This document shows positions 22,076 to 33,396 of a DNA stretch of 64,000 nucleotides, piece by piece (position 1 is the stretch's first letter; each line of letters opens with the position of its first letter). The stretch spans positions 62,001-126,000 of the forward strand of contig ML769393.1 in NCBI GenBank assembly GCA_009733575.1. Reading direction: 5' to 3'. The position numbers were made by a program, and so were the translations under genes. The notes beneath the pieces are model-generated. The model saw nothing but the letters and a program-made list of their open reading frames with translations. It did no database searches and was not told the DNA's origin. The stretch comes from Gymnopus androsaceus JB14. Its lineage: Eukaryota; Basidiomycota; Agaricomycetes; Agaricales; Omphalotaceae.

Positions 22076-25000
22076 TCACAGTCCAAATACCCAACAGTTC
22101 CCACAATTTTCATCCTCCACTAACATATCGCTAAACTCGAGCTCCGCCGCGTCCAGATTTTGACGGGCGATGAAGAAGCGAGATTTCCGACCTCCCCGGA
22201 GGAGGGATTGGGTGTGGAGGATTAGGTGGAGGGAATGCGAGATGGATTTAAGGGAGGAGGAGAGGAGAGGGAGCGTTGGCTGCATTTGGGAGTAGGAGTA
22301 CAAGTTAGTAATTAATGAAAACAAACAAAAACAAAAAACACTCACCATCCCCGGATCCAACCCCATCAACTCCTCACCAGAACCAAACACCTCCCTCACC
22401 AACCCCTCCTCCACCTCACTCCCAATCCACAGAATCGTCGATTCGCCATTATCGATGAGGTACATGCCCCGAGCCTCCATCCATTCGTGGGTGAGGCGCA
22501 TTATGGGTGGAAGCCGCTGCTTGGGGAGTTTGTGGACACCCGAGCCTGATGCAGGGGGCGGGGGGTGCAGCCTCAGGTTCACCATTATCGTTCAGATGTA
22601 ACCCTTCCAGCGTTAATGGACTGTGTTAGATCCTCCCCGTCCTTCCCTACCAGTGTCGGTGTTGATCCCAGCGAAGGCTCCTCCTGCTCAAGCGGCTCCA
22701 AATCCAAATCGTGCACGGCCCAAAGCCTTGGATATAAATATAACATAGTCTCTCGAACACCCATACTGAGGAGACGATGGATGTGGATAGTTGCGTACGT
22801 CGGAGGATACAGGGCGGGCTGCGCAAGGTAGTTTCGTTCACCGATGCAAGGCTGGAGTTGAGAACACGCACTCACCTTTCAATGGCTTACTCTTCATCAA
22901 CGCCAACGTATACGTCGGCAACGCCTTCATCGTATCCGGAATAATCAACTGCGTAACCCGATTCGCACTAGCGCACAAATTCCTATATCCTAGCAGTATC
23001 GCGGAGCAGTTTTCTGTTAGGTCGTCCCGGATTAAGCTGGGTTTGGTTTTAGGGAGTGATAAAACGGCTTTGCGACCTAGAAAACAAACACACGTCTCTA
23101 CATCAGCCGCACTGAACACGTTTCCGGCGAGTTCGACGATGGGGAAGGCGAGGTTTATGAGTCTGACTGTGGGATCGCCCCAAGGCACAAGTTAGTTGGT
23201 TAGTGGATGTAAAGTAGTGGGGGTACTCACCCATTCGAACACCCTTTGGATTAGTATACAGGACTGCGACTTGTATATAGCCATACGACAGCGGAGTAAG
23301 TCCACCCCCAATCCCCAGCTCGACGCAAAAAGCCCTGTCAGGATCCATAACCCCAAAAGCCATGGTCCCCGACTCTGACCAGGACCGGGAGATAGTAAAG
23401 GAGGGGGAGGTGAGTGTGAAAGGGACCGTTGAGGGATGTTATCTTGAGACCTGTGAGGGAGTGGATTTCAATGAACGACCGAGGGAAGGGGAAGGGGGAA
23501 GAAGCATTGGAGAAGGACAGGGAGAGACAGCGAACTCGAAACATACCTCTCGAACACCGCACCTTTGCTACACAATCATACATGGTCTCGTCGGAGATAA
23601 TCCTCCTTCAACTGACTCTCCATAACTGGCCCATCCCTGGCCAAGTTGAACCTTGGATGAAAGAAGAGAGAGCCGCCGGTGAGAGTAGGGAGGGTTCCAA
23701 CACTCGCTACATCAATCCACTCGTCGTTCCCCAAGAATAGGGACACGCCGATGCCTTGTTCTGCGCACTCGCTAGCGAGGTTGGGGTAGAAGGGAGTTCG
23801 GGGGCGGTATGCGAGCTTTTCCTTATCCTCGCTCTCATTCACCGGGCGCGCGGGCAACGCACCCAACCCGACACTCGGTATCGCGCCTAGAAATACGACA
23901 ACATGGCCACCTCGGTCATGTAGCATGGACTGGGCAGTTGTTAGGAGGGAACCAAGGGCAGTACCAGTATGAGGGGAAGGAAATCGCTGTGGAAGCGACT
24001 CCAACAAGGCCCTCACGGCCTCTCTCCCACTCGTCGAATATGGGTCTATGAACAGAGCGTCTGTAGGAACGGGGATGAAAGGTTCGTCGATGTCTGGCAT
24101 GACAAGTAGGCGAGGTGCATTCGCATTCCCGTGCGCGTTCGTAGTATACGTATCCTGATCGGGAGCCCAAACCCATAAATGCACAGTACTATCATAGGTG
24201 ATGATAGCAAGTTCTGAGCCATTCCATCCCCGATCCCCGTCCCCGTCCCCGTAAAGCGTATTAATCAACGCTACGCAGGCTGCGTAGAAGAAGGTAGGCG
24301 CTGAAACATCAAACGCAAATATACACCTTTGCGGTTTCGGTGGTCTACTTGTCGCACCCCAATATTCTTCCCCTGCCTGGTCCAGGATCAAGTCTATCGT
24401 TCCTCTGCAGAGCTCTTCTCTCCTTCCCGCATCCAGCCGAACACCCTGCCCATCCAACGGGCTCGCATACCATTCCGGTACGTCCGTCTCTGCCTCACAC
24501 AAATTACACTTGAATTTCAAGTGGGTAAATGTACACCACGGATTAATATACGCTCGACAGCGGGAGCAGCGGGGTGGGCCAGACGAGGAAGCATGAGAGG
24601 AATACGAATTGGAATCTTCAAATCGGACCCCTGGCACGTCAACTCCATCTGAAAACGGCTGCACGATCGCACCCAAGGGCATCCCACATTCATTCGCCAG
24701 TTTCGACGTGGAAGGGAAGGACCAAGTCGTTAGACGGATGTAGTTTGGGGTCGAGTTGCCTAAAGTTAAATGAATTAGTAGTTAATCAGCTAGTGAATTG
24801 GTAGTCGACCTTGATCAACAAACTCGACCTCACTCGTACTAGCCAATGGTGGCTTCTTCCCTACCTCTGGTAACGTCGTGTACACGCCGCGTCCTCCCCA
24901 GTGTTCCCTATCCCCTTCAACACTCTCCACCGCACTAGGAACCTGGCTCGGATCGATACGCGGGCGGAGTCCTTGCAGACCCAGACCAGCGCTGTGAGGG

Positions 25001-25152
25001 GGTTGTGGTATGTGTGTAAAGCCTGGGCCGGGACCTGTGGGTGAAAGGGCATTTAGACGAGGTCGGGGGCGGGTGTTTAGACGAATATTAGGATCTGGGC
25101 GAGGCTCGGGATGAGGGTTGAGATTTGGTGGGTGCGGGTATTTGTATGGCAT
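22076..25152 (-). CDS. SEC24: COPII coat subunit Sec24
   Basis: Starts at ATG 25152 with a Pro-rich disordered N-terminus ([17 protein letters not shown]). An intron near 24760-24813 leads to [18 protein letters not shown] and [12 protein letters not shown]. The Sec23/24 zinc finger follows ([14 protein letters not shown] ... FKCNLC), then the trunk domain ([40 protein letters not shown]). Next come the beta-sandwich and helical parts ([23 protein letters not shown]) and a gelsolin-like end ([16 protein letters not shown]). Sec24 binds ER export cargo and pairs with Sec23 on COPII vesicles. The last exon ends at 22076 ([10 protein letters not shown]). Homologs usually end in a short segment with HKQI, and a matching IIHKQISAV is visible about 100 bp further on in a frame that does not join, so the true 3' end may be near 21950. 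Confidence 0.93.
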
Positions 25153-25323
25153 CCTGGTTCCTGATTCCTAGTGTATCGACGACGAAGGAGTAGTGGACGC
25201 GAGATGGAGATGATGACGGAGAAATAATTACTTTAGCGCCGCTGCCAGCGCGCGCCTGCTCGTTCAAGTTTTCTCACGTCCCACGTTCAGATATGAAGTG
25301 CACAAACCTACCATGTACTAATG

Positions 25324-25419
25324 GCATCAGTGGTCTAACGGTTATGATCCGGTCTTCCCATTTGCTATAGTTAAGGATTTGGTTTGGCCGGGAAAGGGGT
25401 TCGACTCCCCTCTGATGCA
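25324..25419 (+). tRNA. tRNA-Gly (anticodon CCC) with a 24-nt intron
   Basis: The acceptor arms GCATCAG (25324-25330) and CTGATGC (25412-25418) pair fully, with discriminator A. The T arm is AGGGG-TTCGACT-CCCCT. The anticodon stem CGGTC/GGCCG brackets loop TTCCCA, with anticodon CCC at 25357-25359 and an intron at 25361-25384, one base 3' of the anticodon, which is the canonical site. The A box (TGGTCTAACGG) and B box (GGTTCGACTCC) are visible. A shifted stem would give TCC instead, also glycine, but would place a C at position 37. A T6 run downstream suits RNA polymerase III termination. Confidence 0.88.
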
Positions 25420-25451
25420 TGAGGTGAATAGGTTATGCATCAGTCCTTCAC

Positions 25452-25457
25452 TTTTTT
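25452..25457 (+). terminator. Likely RNA polymerase III terminator
   Basis: A run of six T about 33 bp after the tRNA-Gly 3' end. Confidence 0.5.
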
Positions 25458-25606
25458 CCTCCTTTCTTTTTGGACCATGAAGTATACAGTTTTCTCTCCC
25501 AAATCAGTACCAGTACCAGAGTGCACGTTCCAGAACTTGAAGAGTCCGCTTTTCTTTCAAGGTCAAATGTACAAGTTCAATTTCATTTGCGTTGGAAACG
25601 GGAAAT

Positions 25607-27303
25607 TCAACACTCTCCAAATCTCACTCTTTTCATCAAATCGTTCCTTTTATCCCATTTATCTGCTTCAAGATTCTTCCCATCGCCTCGTCGACGATCT
25701 GCTTCGACTGCATCCTTCAAACTCCTCGCGCGTTCAAAATCAATCAGCCTGAACCTTCTATCGTTCGGAGACTTCATCAGGGAAAAATCACTGTGGTCGC
25801 CAAGCTGCATGAGAATATTCCGAGGCCAGAAAGAGCCTTGTGTCCAACCATGGTAATGCATTCGCAAGAGAAGAGCAGCACATTCTTGTCTGTTTTTTTT
25901 TTGTCAGATTAGCTACATACAAAAATACCACGAGCACGTATACACTACTCACCTGTCATCAAAATCAAGTTCAGTAGGTTCGATTGGCGTGCCACAGTCT
26001 TCGAGTAGAAGAATGGGACTGAAAATACTGGTCCCTCGAGTTCCCATGGCCAGAATCTATATCTGCAATCCTTTCTTTCACATAGTACCCATAGAAAATT
26101 GGGACAATTGCGCCTACGGGAGTGGGATTGTGGACTGGAGTATGCAAGTGTGTATCTCAGTCCAACACTGAGAGAAATTCAGTTCAAAGTGCTGGTAGTT
26201 TACTGCTTCCCGTTCAAGATGGCCATTCTCCGGGGACTGATAATTTTGCGACAGACGGACACTTGAGCTGTGGGAGGTATTTGTCCTGGAAGGGGACCAC
26301 AGACCGAGTTTTGCATGAGATGAGAGCAAGGCAGGGCGTGGTTGAGGCTGGGTCGTACCACGGGACAGTGTCGATGTGCACAGTGGACATGCATCCGGTA
26401 CACTCGACGTAGGACAATCTCGTGGTCTCTTCAACTGTGTGAGTGATAGCACTCTGCTCTTCTTCATCTCTGAAATCACATCTGGTGATTTCTACACTTA
26501 CTCCGGTAGAACCCTTTTGCGTAGAACGAATTTCCAGTCGCTCCCGCTAGTGAATCGACATTGAGATCGATATCCACCGATTCCACGATCATCTTCCCAG
26601 CCTTCTTCTGTAAAATCTCCCGCGCGGCTACTTCTACGCATTTAATGCAAATTTGAGGTTTCGAGAACACTGAACGGGGCAAGTCCCACTCTGCACGATA
26701 GACGAGGGAATGATTTGCTTCTCCGACAATTTTAGCAGGCGAGATGAAGAGATGGGCCTCCGCAGTGGAGGATGGTGGTGGCGGTGTTGGAGGTACTGTC
26801 ATCTTATAAGCGTATCCTGGCGCCTCAGGAAGTTCGTACTTGCGATCTGGATATCATCAGAACATACGGACAGCACGCCAACCGTAACAGGCTCAGCAGA
26901 ACTGGCAGCCTCTGCAATCTTGACTCGTTCCGCGGTGATGGTTTCTTGAACTGAGTCAAGTGTCAGTGTGAGGCGATATTTGTGCGTGATGTCCTTGGCC
27001 AATGTCCAGTTGACACCGTCTGGGTCAACGGACGCACCGTGCAGAAGACAGAAAGGATTGTGTACAATAAGCGTTTCGGGAAGCAGGTGGAAAGGAATGT
27101 GCAACTGTAGAGTAGGAGGATTTGAAGAAAAAGGCACAAGAGGCCAAGGGTGAGGGTAATTCTTGTAGTCGAATGGAAGAATAAGGGGTTTTGCGAGCTG
27201 TACAGAAACAAATCAGACACAAGAAGAAAAGGGAAAAATAGAGGACACCAACAGGCTCTTGTTTGTCGTCCGACTCTTCCATGTCAACGTCGTCGTCTCG
27301 CAT
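25607..27303 (-). CDS. Protein-kinase-like fungal protein with a degenerate catalytic loop
   Basis: A multi-exon gene. Probable start ATG 27303 (MRDDDVDMEESDDKQEP); another in-frame ATG is at 27360. Recognisable pieces, in order: ILPFDYKNYPHPWPLVPF, a long middle region, IVGEANHSLVYRAEWDLP with ICIKCV (glycine-loop/Lys-like), SPILLLEDCGTPIEP (hinge-like), then QECAALLLRMHYHGWTQGSF, WPRNILMQLG and RFRLIDFERAR at the C-terminus (stop 25607). This matches a basidiomycete kinase-like family. Compared with active kinases, the HxD of the catalytic loop is not intact (GSFWPRNIL) and DFG reads DFE, so catalysis is doubtful. A role in binding or scaffolding is possible. Exon junctions near 27190-27250 and in 25.9-26.2 kb are approximate. 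Confidence 0.65.
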
Positions 27304-28074
27304 CGAAATACCACAGGAGCCCATCATTAACACCAAGTCCCTTGCATTAATTATTTCCATAATGTCTGCTGCAGGAGGGTTTTTCTTCCGCTTCAGCCCG
27401 TGCTATTTCAGACTTTGCGTGCTCCAATTCCCCGTTAGCTTTCATTGATCCAGCAAGTATGCTTCCAGTACAAGTCCCTATGAAATTCGGGGCCGATGGG
27501 ATTCGATTGGCTCTGAAAAAGTCCAACAACGTAGAGCCCCAAAGACGAGTGCTATTCGGAGTGGTATATCCGTTGTTTGCTCAATGTATCTCCTTTTGGA
27601 TCTCTAGGCCATGCTCGGGTTACAACTCGTCTGCATTTGTCGATTCCTGGTTCTTCCTTTCCCGGATATCTCCAGGATATCTCAGTCCAAGTTTTTCACC
27701 GAGATCTAGATGCCACTGATATTCCGGATCCTTTGTCGAATATATCCTGCAGATTATTGACGCTAGAACATTCAAAAGGATCGGTTGAGTCCATTTTTGA
27801 AGATGCAGCGTACAGAGATGGTGAAAAAAAGTGGCGTAGGGCAAGCGCTTAACCACGTGGGTCGCGTTAGGCATATTGGCGCCCATACGCGACGCGTCGA
27901 CCTCGCGCTTTGCAACGGAATATGGATCAATAACTGATACTTGAGTAGGATATTCGATAAAGAGTATGATAAAAAGAGTAATTATTTACTTCGGATAATT
28001 GCCACATATCATGTAACGCTGTCTGAGAAGTGCCCTGGATACAGTATGGGACCATCGAAACATACATAATTCTA
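27304..28074. other. Intergenic; gene-like scraps on the minus strand
   Basis: An open stretch at 27620-27886 (minus strand) encodes LPYATFFHHLCTLHLQKW, which has the flavour of an F-box C-terminal repeat region. It has no clear start or splice sites. I see no intact gene. Confidence 0.35.
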
Positions 28075-29151
28075 CTAATTTCCACTACCTCGATACTTGA
28101 CAAGTAAACCAGGCAGTTGCGTTATACGGATAAACCTGTGATCATCCCTGAAACGAATATTTTCAGCAGCGAAGTGGACCTCCTGCAATTTAACTAATTC
28201 ATGATCATATACCTGACCACTCGGAGTTTCATCATCCCACCGGGAAAGGATCATGTCAGGCAGGGTAAATTTCGATTTCGACGACAAGGTGATATCAAGA
28301 TGGAGAGTGGTCAGTTGTTCTGCGGGTAGCACTAAAACCTCTAGCAGAGTTGGCTCCCGGGTTTCCTTGTCGACAATTTTAACACATTATAATTTAAGTG
28401 CTCCTAAAAACACCTCACTTCTCCGAGGGAGAAGAGTGAGCCAACCACCAAACTCGTCATCAAAGTCTTCGTCATCAATAGCAAGGGTAAGAGAAACCTT
28501 CTCCAGTAAAGGCAGGGAAGAAGACGGCAGAGAGTAAAGGTCAAGGAAAGATGGTGGAAGCCCCGTCAGATCCAATGATCGAATCCGGTGGCAGAATTGT
28601 AGGATCGGATCCAGCAATAGACCTGCTGCAAAGTCATACTCCTTGGCAGTAAAGCAATCCAAAATAACGTCCAAGGGGCCTTGACTCCGAGTGATCCACT
28701 CTGGGACCCAGTCCACATCTACAGCAACCTCGGGCTCAAAATCATCCTCGTCCTTCTGCTCCTTGTTCACCACTCTGCAAACCTCATCATTACGAAGGCT
28801 AATTGTGGACCAGATGCGCGGTGTGGCAAGGGCGACCTTTCTCCGTGCTGCACATACTGCAGCAAGGACGAGCGCACAGCGCATGGTTTTGATAAAGTCA
28901 AACCCCCAATGAGCACATACAAACTCGAAGATTTCTGAAAGAATCTCCGGTGGAGCTCGACGAACGAGAGAAAGAATGTTTCGGAGGGAGGCAATCTCAA
29001 CAAGTTTAGCTGACTTGGAGATTTCATCATCGATGCTCTGTAATTTTGCCTCTGCTTCAGAGATACGGGTCCGAAGAAATGAAACATCGCTTGGTTCAAG
29101 CCATATGGGATCTTCGATGCGTGGTTGAGCAAGGTATCGGGTAACTGCCAT
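28075..29151 (-). CDS. F-box-like protein
   Basis: ATG 29151 gives MAVTRYLAQPRIEDPIWLEP. A coiled coil follows (RISEAEAKLQSIDDEI), then an F-box-like segment beginning RRAPPEILSEIFEFV and an LRR-like C-terminal region (IRSLDLTGLPPSFLDL, TTLHLDITLSSKSKF). The coiled coil plus PPEILSEIF order is characteristic of the large Agaricomycete F-box-like families. An intron of about 50 bp near 28335-28420 joins the two frames (FGGWLTLLPRRSE to EPTLLEVLVLPAE), and the stop is at 28075. F-box proteins act as substrate adaptors of SCF ubiquitin ligases; the substrate is unknown. The N-terminal 25 residues recur in a relic at 36205-36309, so the family has had other local copies. Confidence 0.7.
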
Positions 29152-29533
29152 TGCTATTGCTAGCCAAGGAGCAAGATAGGAAAAGTTCCCTGCAGCCAAA
29201 CAAAGCCGACTGAGATCAAAAAGAAAGAGAATATTACTTGCGATGAGCTTCGGGAAGGAAGGTGCTGAGCGCCTAAATGCAACCCGTGCGCGTTCTCGAC
29301 TAGCTTGGTGACCCGCCTTCTAGAGGATGTCGGAATAAACTCTAGAATCCTCGTAGAAGGCTTGGTAAAACGGAAGCAAAAGTTGGCGGAGAGTTTAGCG
29401 GAGAGTTTTTGCCATCCTGTTATATTGAGTTAAAACCTTCCTAGTAATTATATCTATGTACCTCTGAGTCAACATCTACCTAGTCTCTGAGATTATTTAA
29501 ATATTTCGGCAAATTTGTACAGTATGTAGTATA
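29152..29533. other. Intergenic, F-box gene upstream region
   Basis: Between the F-box-like gene start and the HTS1 3' end. No gene or repeat recognised. Confidence 0.4.
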
Positions 29534-31562
29534 TTACAACCTACCCTCTTCCCAATCCTTCCAAATCTGCGTCGCCCTCAGCCACTCCACAAGCTCCTTC
29601 CTCCCAACCTTCTCCCCCTTCTCATCTCCCTCTGCAACCACCTTGACCTTCTTCCCATCCACCATCTCCCACTTTTGCTGCTTCACCATCACATACCCTT
29701 CCCTAATCTCATTCTCCCCAAGTATAACCGCAAACGGCACCTCGTCCCTCTCTCCAGCCAAAAACTGCACCGGCAACTTGGGTTTCCTTTTCGCCAAAAA
29801 GTCCACCTTGATACCTGCGTCTCGAAGCTCCTTGACGAGCTTCATCCGTTCGACGAGGAGACCGTCACCAGCGGCCATGACGTAGACCATAGTCTCTTTG
29901 TTGCGTTTTCCTTTCTCGACCCATTTAGGCCAAACCAAGGCGAAGATGCGGTCGAGACCGATGGATATGCCGACGCAGGGTATAGAACCTTTGGTGGATG
30001 ATCCGGAGCCCGAGCCCGAGGCGGCAGCACTGAACATACCTACGAGGCCATCGTAACGACCTCCAGCGGCGATGGATCCAACACCGACTTGGGATTCGTC
30101 AACTTCTTCTTCTTCTTCGCCGTCTTCATTCTTCACTTTCTTCGGTGCCTTCTTTTTCGGTGGCTCGGAGGGGGGTGCGGATGGTTCGACAGAAGGGTTG
30201 GCTTTGAAGCCCGGTGGGGCGGAAGCTTCGACGATAGCTTCGTAGATGACACCAGTGTAGTAGTCTAGCCCTCGAGCGAGAGACATATCGAAGGAGATTT
30301 TGCTGATGACGCCGTAAGCGGAGAGGTAAGTGAAGAGAAGACCCATGTCTTCGAGACCCTGTTTTGCACTGGGGTTTGAGGAGAGCGCCGAGTCTGCGAG
30401 GAGTTGTTCCAGGAGCTCTGGGCCACCTAGAAATAAAAGCGTTAGGACGGAAGTAGATATCGTGTCAGAGAGCGTGTATACCTTTGTGCTTGACATACTC
30501 TCCAATCTTGTCTGCAATAGCGGAATCCAGGCCCTTCTCCTCGGTCATTTCCTTCTTCACCTCAGCCCAAGGAAGCTTGTCGAGCTTGTCGACGGCAGAA
30601 GAGATGGTACGAATTTTGTCTGCGGGAACACCGCAAACTTCAAAGATACCGTCGAGGATCTTTCGGTGGTTTATTTTGATAGTAAACTCTCCAACGTCAA
30701 GTTTGGACAAAATTGTGCAGATGAGACTGATGATTTCAGCATCGGGAATCATGGGATCCCAAACACCAGATATATCAATGTCCTGCGATACTTGTTAGCT
30801 ATTGTCACTGTTAAAAAGGATATATGACTTACTGCCTGTGAGAATTCCCTCATTCTGCCCTTGGACATGACAGGGTTGTCTCTCCGATAGACCTTTCCAA
30901 TCTGCCATAGTTTCGACTGCGTATTCGTGCCTCCCATCATGGCAAGATAACGCGCAAGGGGGACAGTATGGTCATAGCGCAGAGACAACTGCTCTCCTCC
31001 CTGATCCATAAGATCGAAAATCAACTTTGCATCCTCTCCGTACTTTCCTGTTAGAATTTCCTTGCGCTCGAATACAGGTGTATCCAGACACGATGCACCA
31101 AAAGTCGTAAAACAATCCTTGACGATTCGTTCTACGTATTCACGGCAGAACATTTCAGATGGACCATAGTCCCGAGTTCCCTGGTATCCTAAGGATGAGC
31201 ATTCGTTCGATTGAGATTCTTGGAAAAATGTCATGTTTTCTGCTCACCTTTGCTGTCTTTAGCAGAATTCTGTCCTTCTTTTTCCCGGCGGCATCTTTAG
31301 TACCTGAACCTGCAGAACTTTCTGCAGCAGCAGCCTTTCTAGCCTGACCCAAGGACTTCTTCAACTCTCCCAGTTTCTTCTTTACTTCCTCGAGTCCCGC
31401 GGGATTTGTGCCCGAAAGCCTTAGTTCGTTGAACAAGGCGTTCTGAGATTGGATTTCTTGTTCAAGTGTAGATAATGATGAAGCCATTCTAGTGAAGAGT
31501 CTTGCTAAACGATGGGGCTGTAATCGATGAACAGAATAAAGACGCGGTATTAGTCCGAGCAT
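29534..31562 (-). CDS. HTS1: Histidyl-tRNA synthetase, cytosolic and probably mitochondrial
   Basis: The class II HisRS signatures are all visible: KGTRDYGP (entry to the core), motif 2 in KVYRRDNP, the HisA loop [15 protein letters not shown] and motif 3 in [14 protein letters not shown]-terminal anticodon-binding domain follows ([15 protein letters not shown] ... [14 protein letters not shown]). An N-terminal helical WHEP-like region ([14 protein letters not shown]) precedes the core. The upstream ATG 31562 adds a 25-residue leader ([17 protein letters not shown]...) with several Arg and no acidic residues before the second in-frame ATG at 31487 ([11 protein letters not shown]). This is the yeast HTS1 arrangement, in which two starts give mitochondrial and cytosolic enzymes. 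A charged Lys/Glu-rich insert (about 30110-30190) separates core motifs. Introns lie near 30427-30480, 30786-30835 and 31187-31249. Confidence 0.95.
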
Positions 31563-32474
31563 TAGCGTGACTCGAATTTTGCACAGCCTTCATTCTGTGA
31601 TTTCATACTTTCCCGAAACGGTCATGTTGCATCTGGGCCAAGTCGAGTCTTCGAAATGGTATAGGATACTTGGAGACTCCTCCCTCCACTGAAAACTACG
31701 CTTTCAACGGGCAAACTCGCCAGGTTCTAGGCTACACTCGTCGGGAACTAGTCTCCAAGTTTAGTAAGAGCTCATAGCTCCCCGACGGGCCCGTCCCCGA
31801 ATATCTGAAACAATCACCGAACAATGCGCATCTTGGCGCCACTGCTTTGTTTGTTCCAGCCTTCCAGGCTCAGCCTCCTTCCGCTAAGCTCTAGCTTTCT
31901 CATGTCGACCCTATCGTCGAATCATGAGGTACAAGTCATTGCCTGGTGTGTAGACCCGTTCCAGTGGTCGAATGTACGGATTCTCTATGGATTTTGAATT
32001 GTGAGTAGCGTTATAAATTGAACACTCGCTAACAAGTTTTTTACATAATAAAAGACTGTTTCCCTACATACCAGGAACCCGTACACTTCTTGCATTGAGT
32101 CGGGGAGGCACGAAACGACGTGAACTGTTAAACATGTCTGTTACAACTTGAAACGTTCCACTAGACCCTCCTATCACCTATGTCCGTACAGGATTGGCGT
32201 ATCATACCCACATTCATACCTCAGTCGCTGCATTGACTTCGAACGTAAAGAAGGCGGTTGGGCAGTACATACAGAAACTGCATATTGGTTCGGGACAATT
32301 AAACCTACGAAGGCCTTTTATCCCCGTCGTTCAAAGTTTTACTGCCGGCCGCGTAACCTTTTTCCTTCCTTCCGGTGGGTATATAAAGGGTGCCACTCTC
32401 CTTGTCTTTGCTCACCTGTGGAACCTTCCTCGCTGCTTCTTCATTCCATCCTTCACAGAACCTCTCACTCCACA
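31563..32474. other. Intergenic between divergent HTS1 and the secreted-protein gene
   Basis: About 0.9 kb, with no gene recognised. The last 100 bp hold a strong TATA box for the rightward gene. Confidence 0.45.
32380..32388 (+). promoter_or_regulatory. TATA box of the small secreted protein gene
   Basis: TATATAAAG, 95 bp before the ATG at 32475. The same TATATAAAGG occurs at a similar distance before the decayed inverted copy. Confidence 0.6.
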
Positions 32475-33028
32475 ATGCGATTCTTTTCCGCTTTATTTTC
32501 ACTTTTGGCAGTCGCCACTACCGCTGTCGTCGCTCAGACAGCAGACATTGGCGCTCCGGCAGACATGACTGAGGTCCCTGCTGGGAGTTCATTTACGGCC
32601 ATGATTCAACGACCTGTGAGTTTGATTCCAACTGCTTGTACAGCTCAACCTCATACTCATACTTAACCTTAGGATACTATTTCCAGCTCAACTGAAATAG
32701 CTGTGGTCATCGGTCTCCTGACCTGTCTTGAAGGATGCCCCACTCCCGCTCAAGAGATGGGCACAATCTTGTACAATGGGGGTTTCGACCCTCAGTTCAC
32801 GACTACGCCTGGAACTGGCGCCTTCCCTCCTCATCAGAACTTCACGCTTACGGTTCCAGCGAACTTCCCGAAGGGCAATGCTCAGATGGGCGTTGCGCAT
32901 TTCTTTTTGCTTGGAGTGAGTTTTGCAATTCTGGCTAGAAAGCGGAGTGGGTGACTGATATGTTATTGTTCCAGGCTTCGGAGAGTCCTTCCCTCGAGAC
33001 GTTCAACACTACCATCGTTGTTACTTAA
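32475..33028 (+). CDS. Small secreted protein, 145 aa, function unknown
   Basis: Three exons (32475-32615, 32673-32915, 32975-33028) with 57- and 59-bp GT-AG introns give a complete 145-residue protein. It starts with a clear signal peptide (MRFFSALFSLLAVATTAVVA, cleavage around AQ). The mature part begins QTADIGAPADMTEVPAGSSF and contains VVIGLLTCLEGCPTPAQEMG, GTILYNGGFDPQF and PPHQNFTLTVPANFPKG. It ends in TTIVVT. Two Cys are close together (CLEGC). This pattern of a short all-beta secreted protein fits a small secreted, effector-like family common in Agaricomycetes; no function is known to me. A damaged copy lies inverted at 35208-35767, with the F-box-like gene between them. Confidence 0.82.
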
Positions 33029-33396
33029 ACGATTGGAAAACATACTAAAAGTTATTATATTGGACTGCAGCTATAATATGAACAGTGGACTTGATTTATC
33101 ATGGATTTTAATGTAAAGTATGTAGTGGGTTTACTATTTAGGACTTGAAAAAACTCGCGACACTTTGAATGCTAATCCAAATGCGAGTCTGGTTTTCTCA
33201 AAGTTGTTAACGCGTCAACAATGACTGAGTGCATGAATGATCATCATCACGACATTGTTCCAAGTGAGCAGCCTTTCAGCGCACGAGCTGCCTCGTTCAT
33301 TCTTCCTCTCATCAAGCCACAGGCAAGTATCGAAGTCCTACTTTGCAGTATTGAATGATACAATCTGATAAGTGAGCTTCTTTGAAGCTCCTGGGA
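33029..33396. other. Intergenic, no gene seen
   Basis: 3' flank of the secreted-protein gene and promoter side of the following gene. Nothing recognised. Confidence 0.4.
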
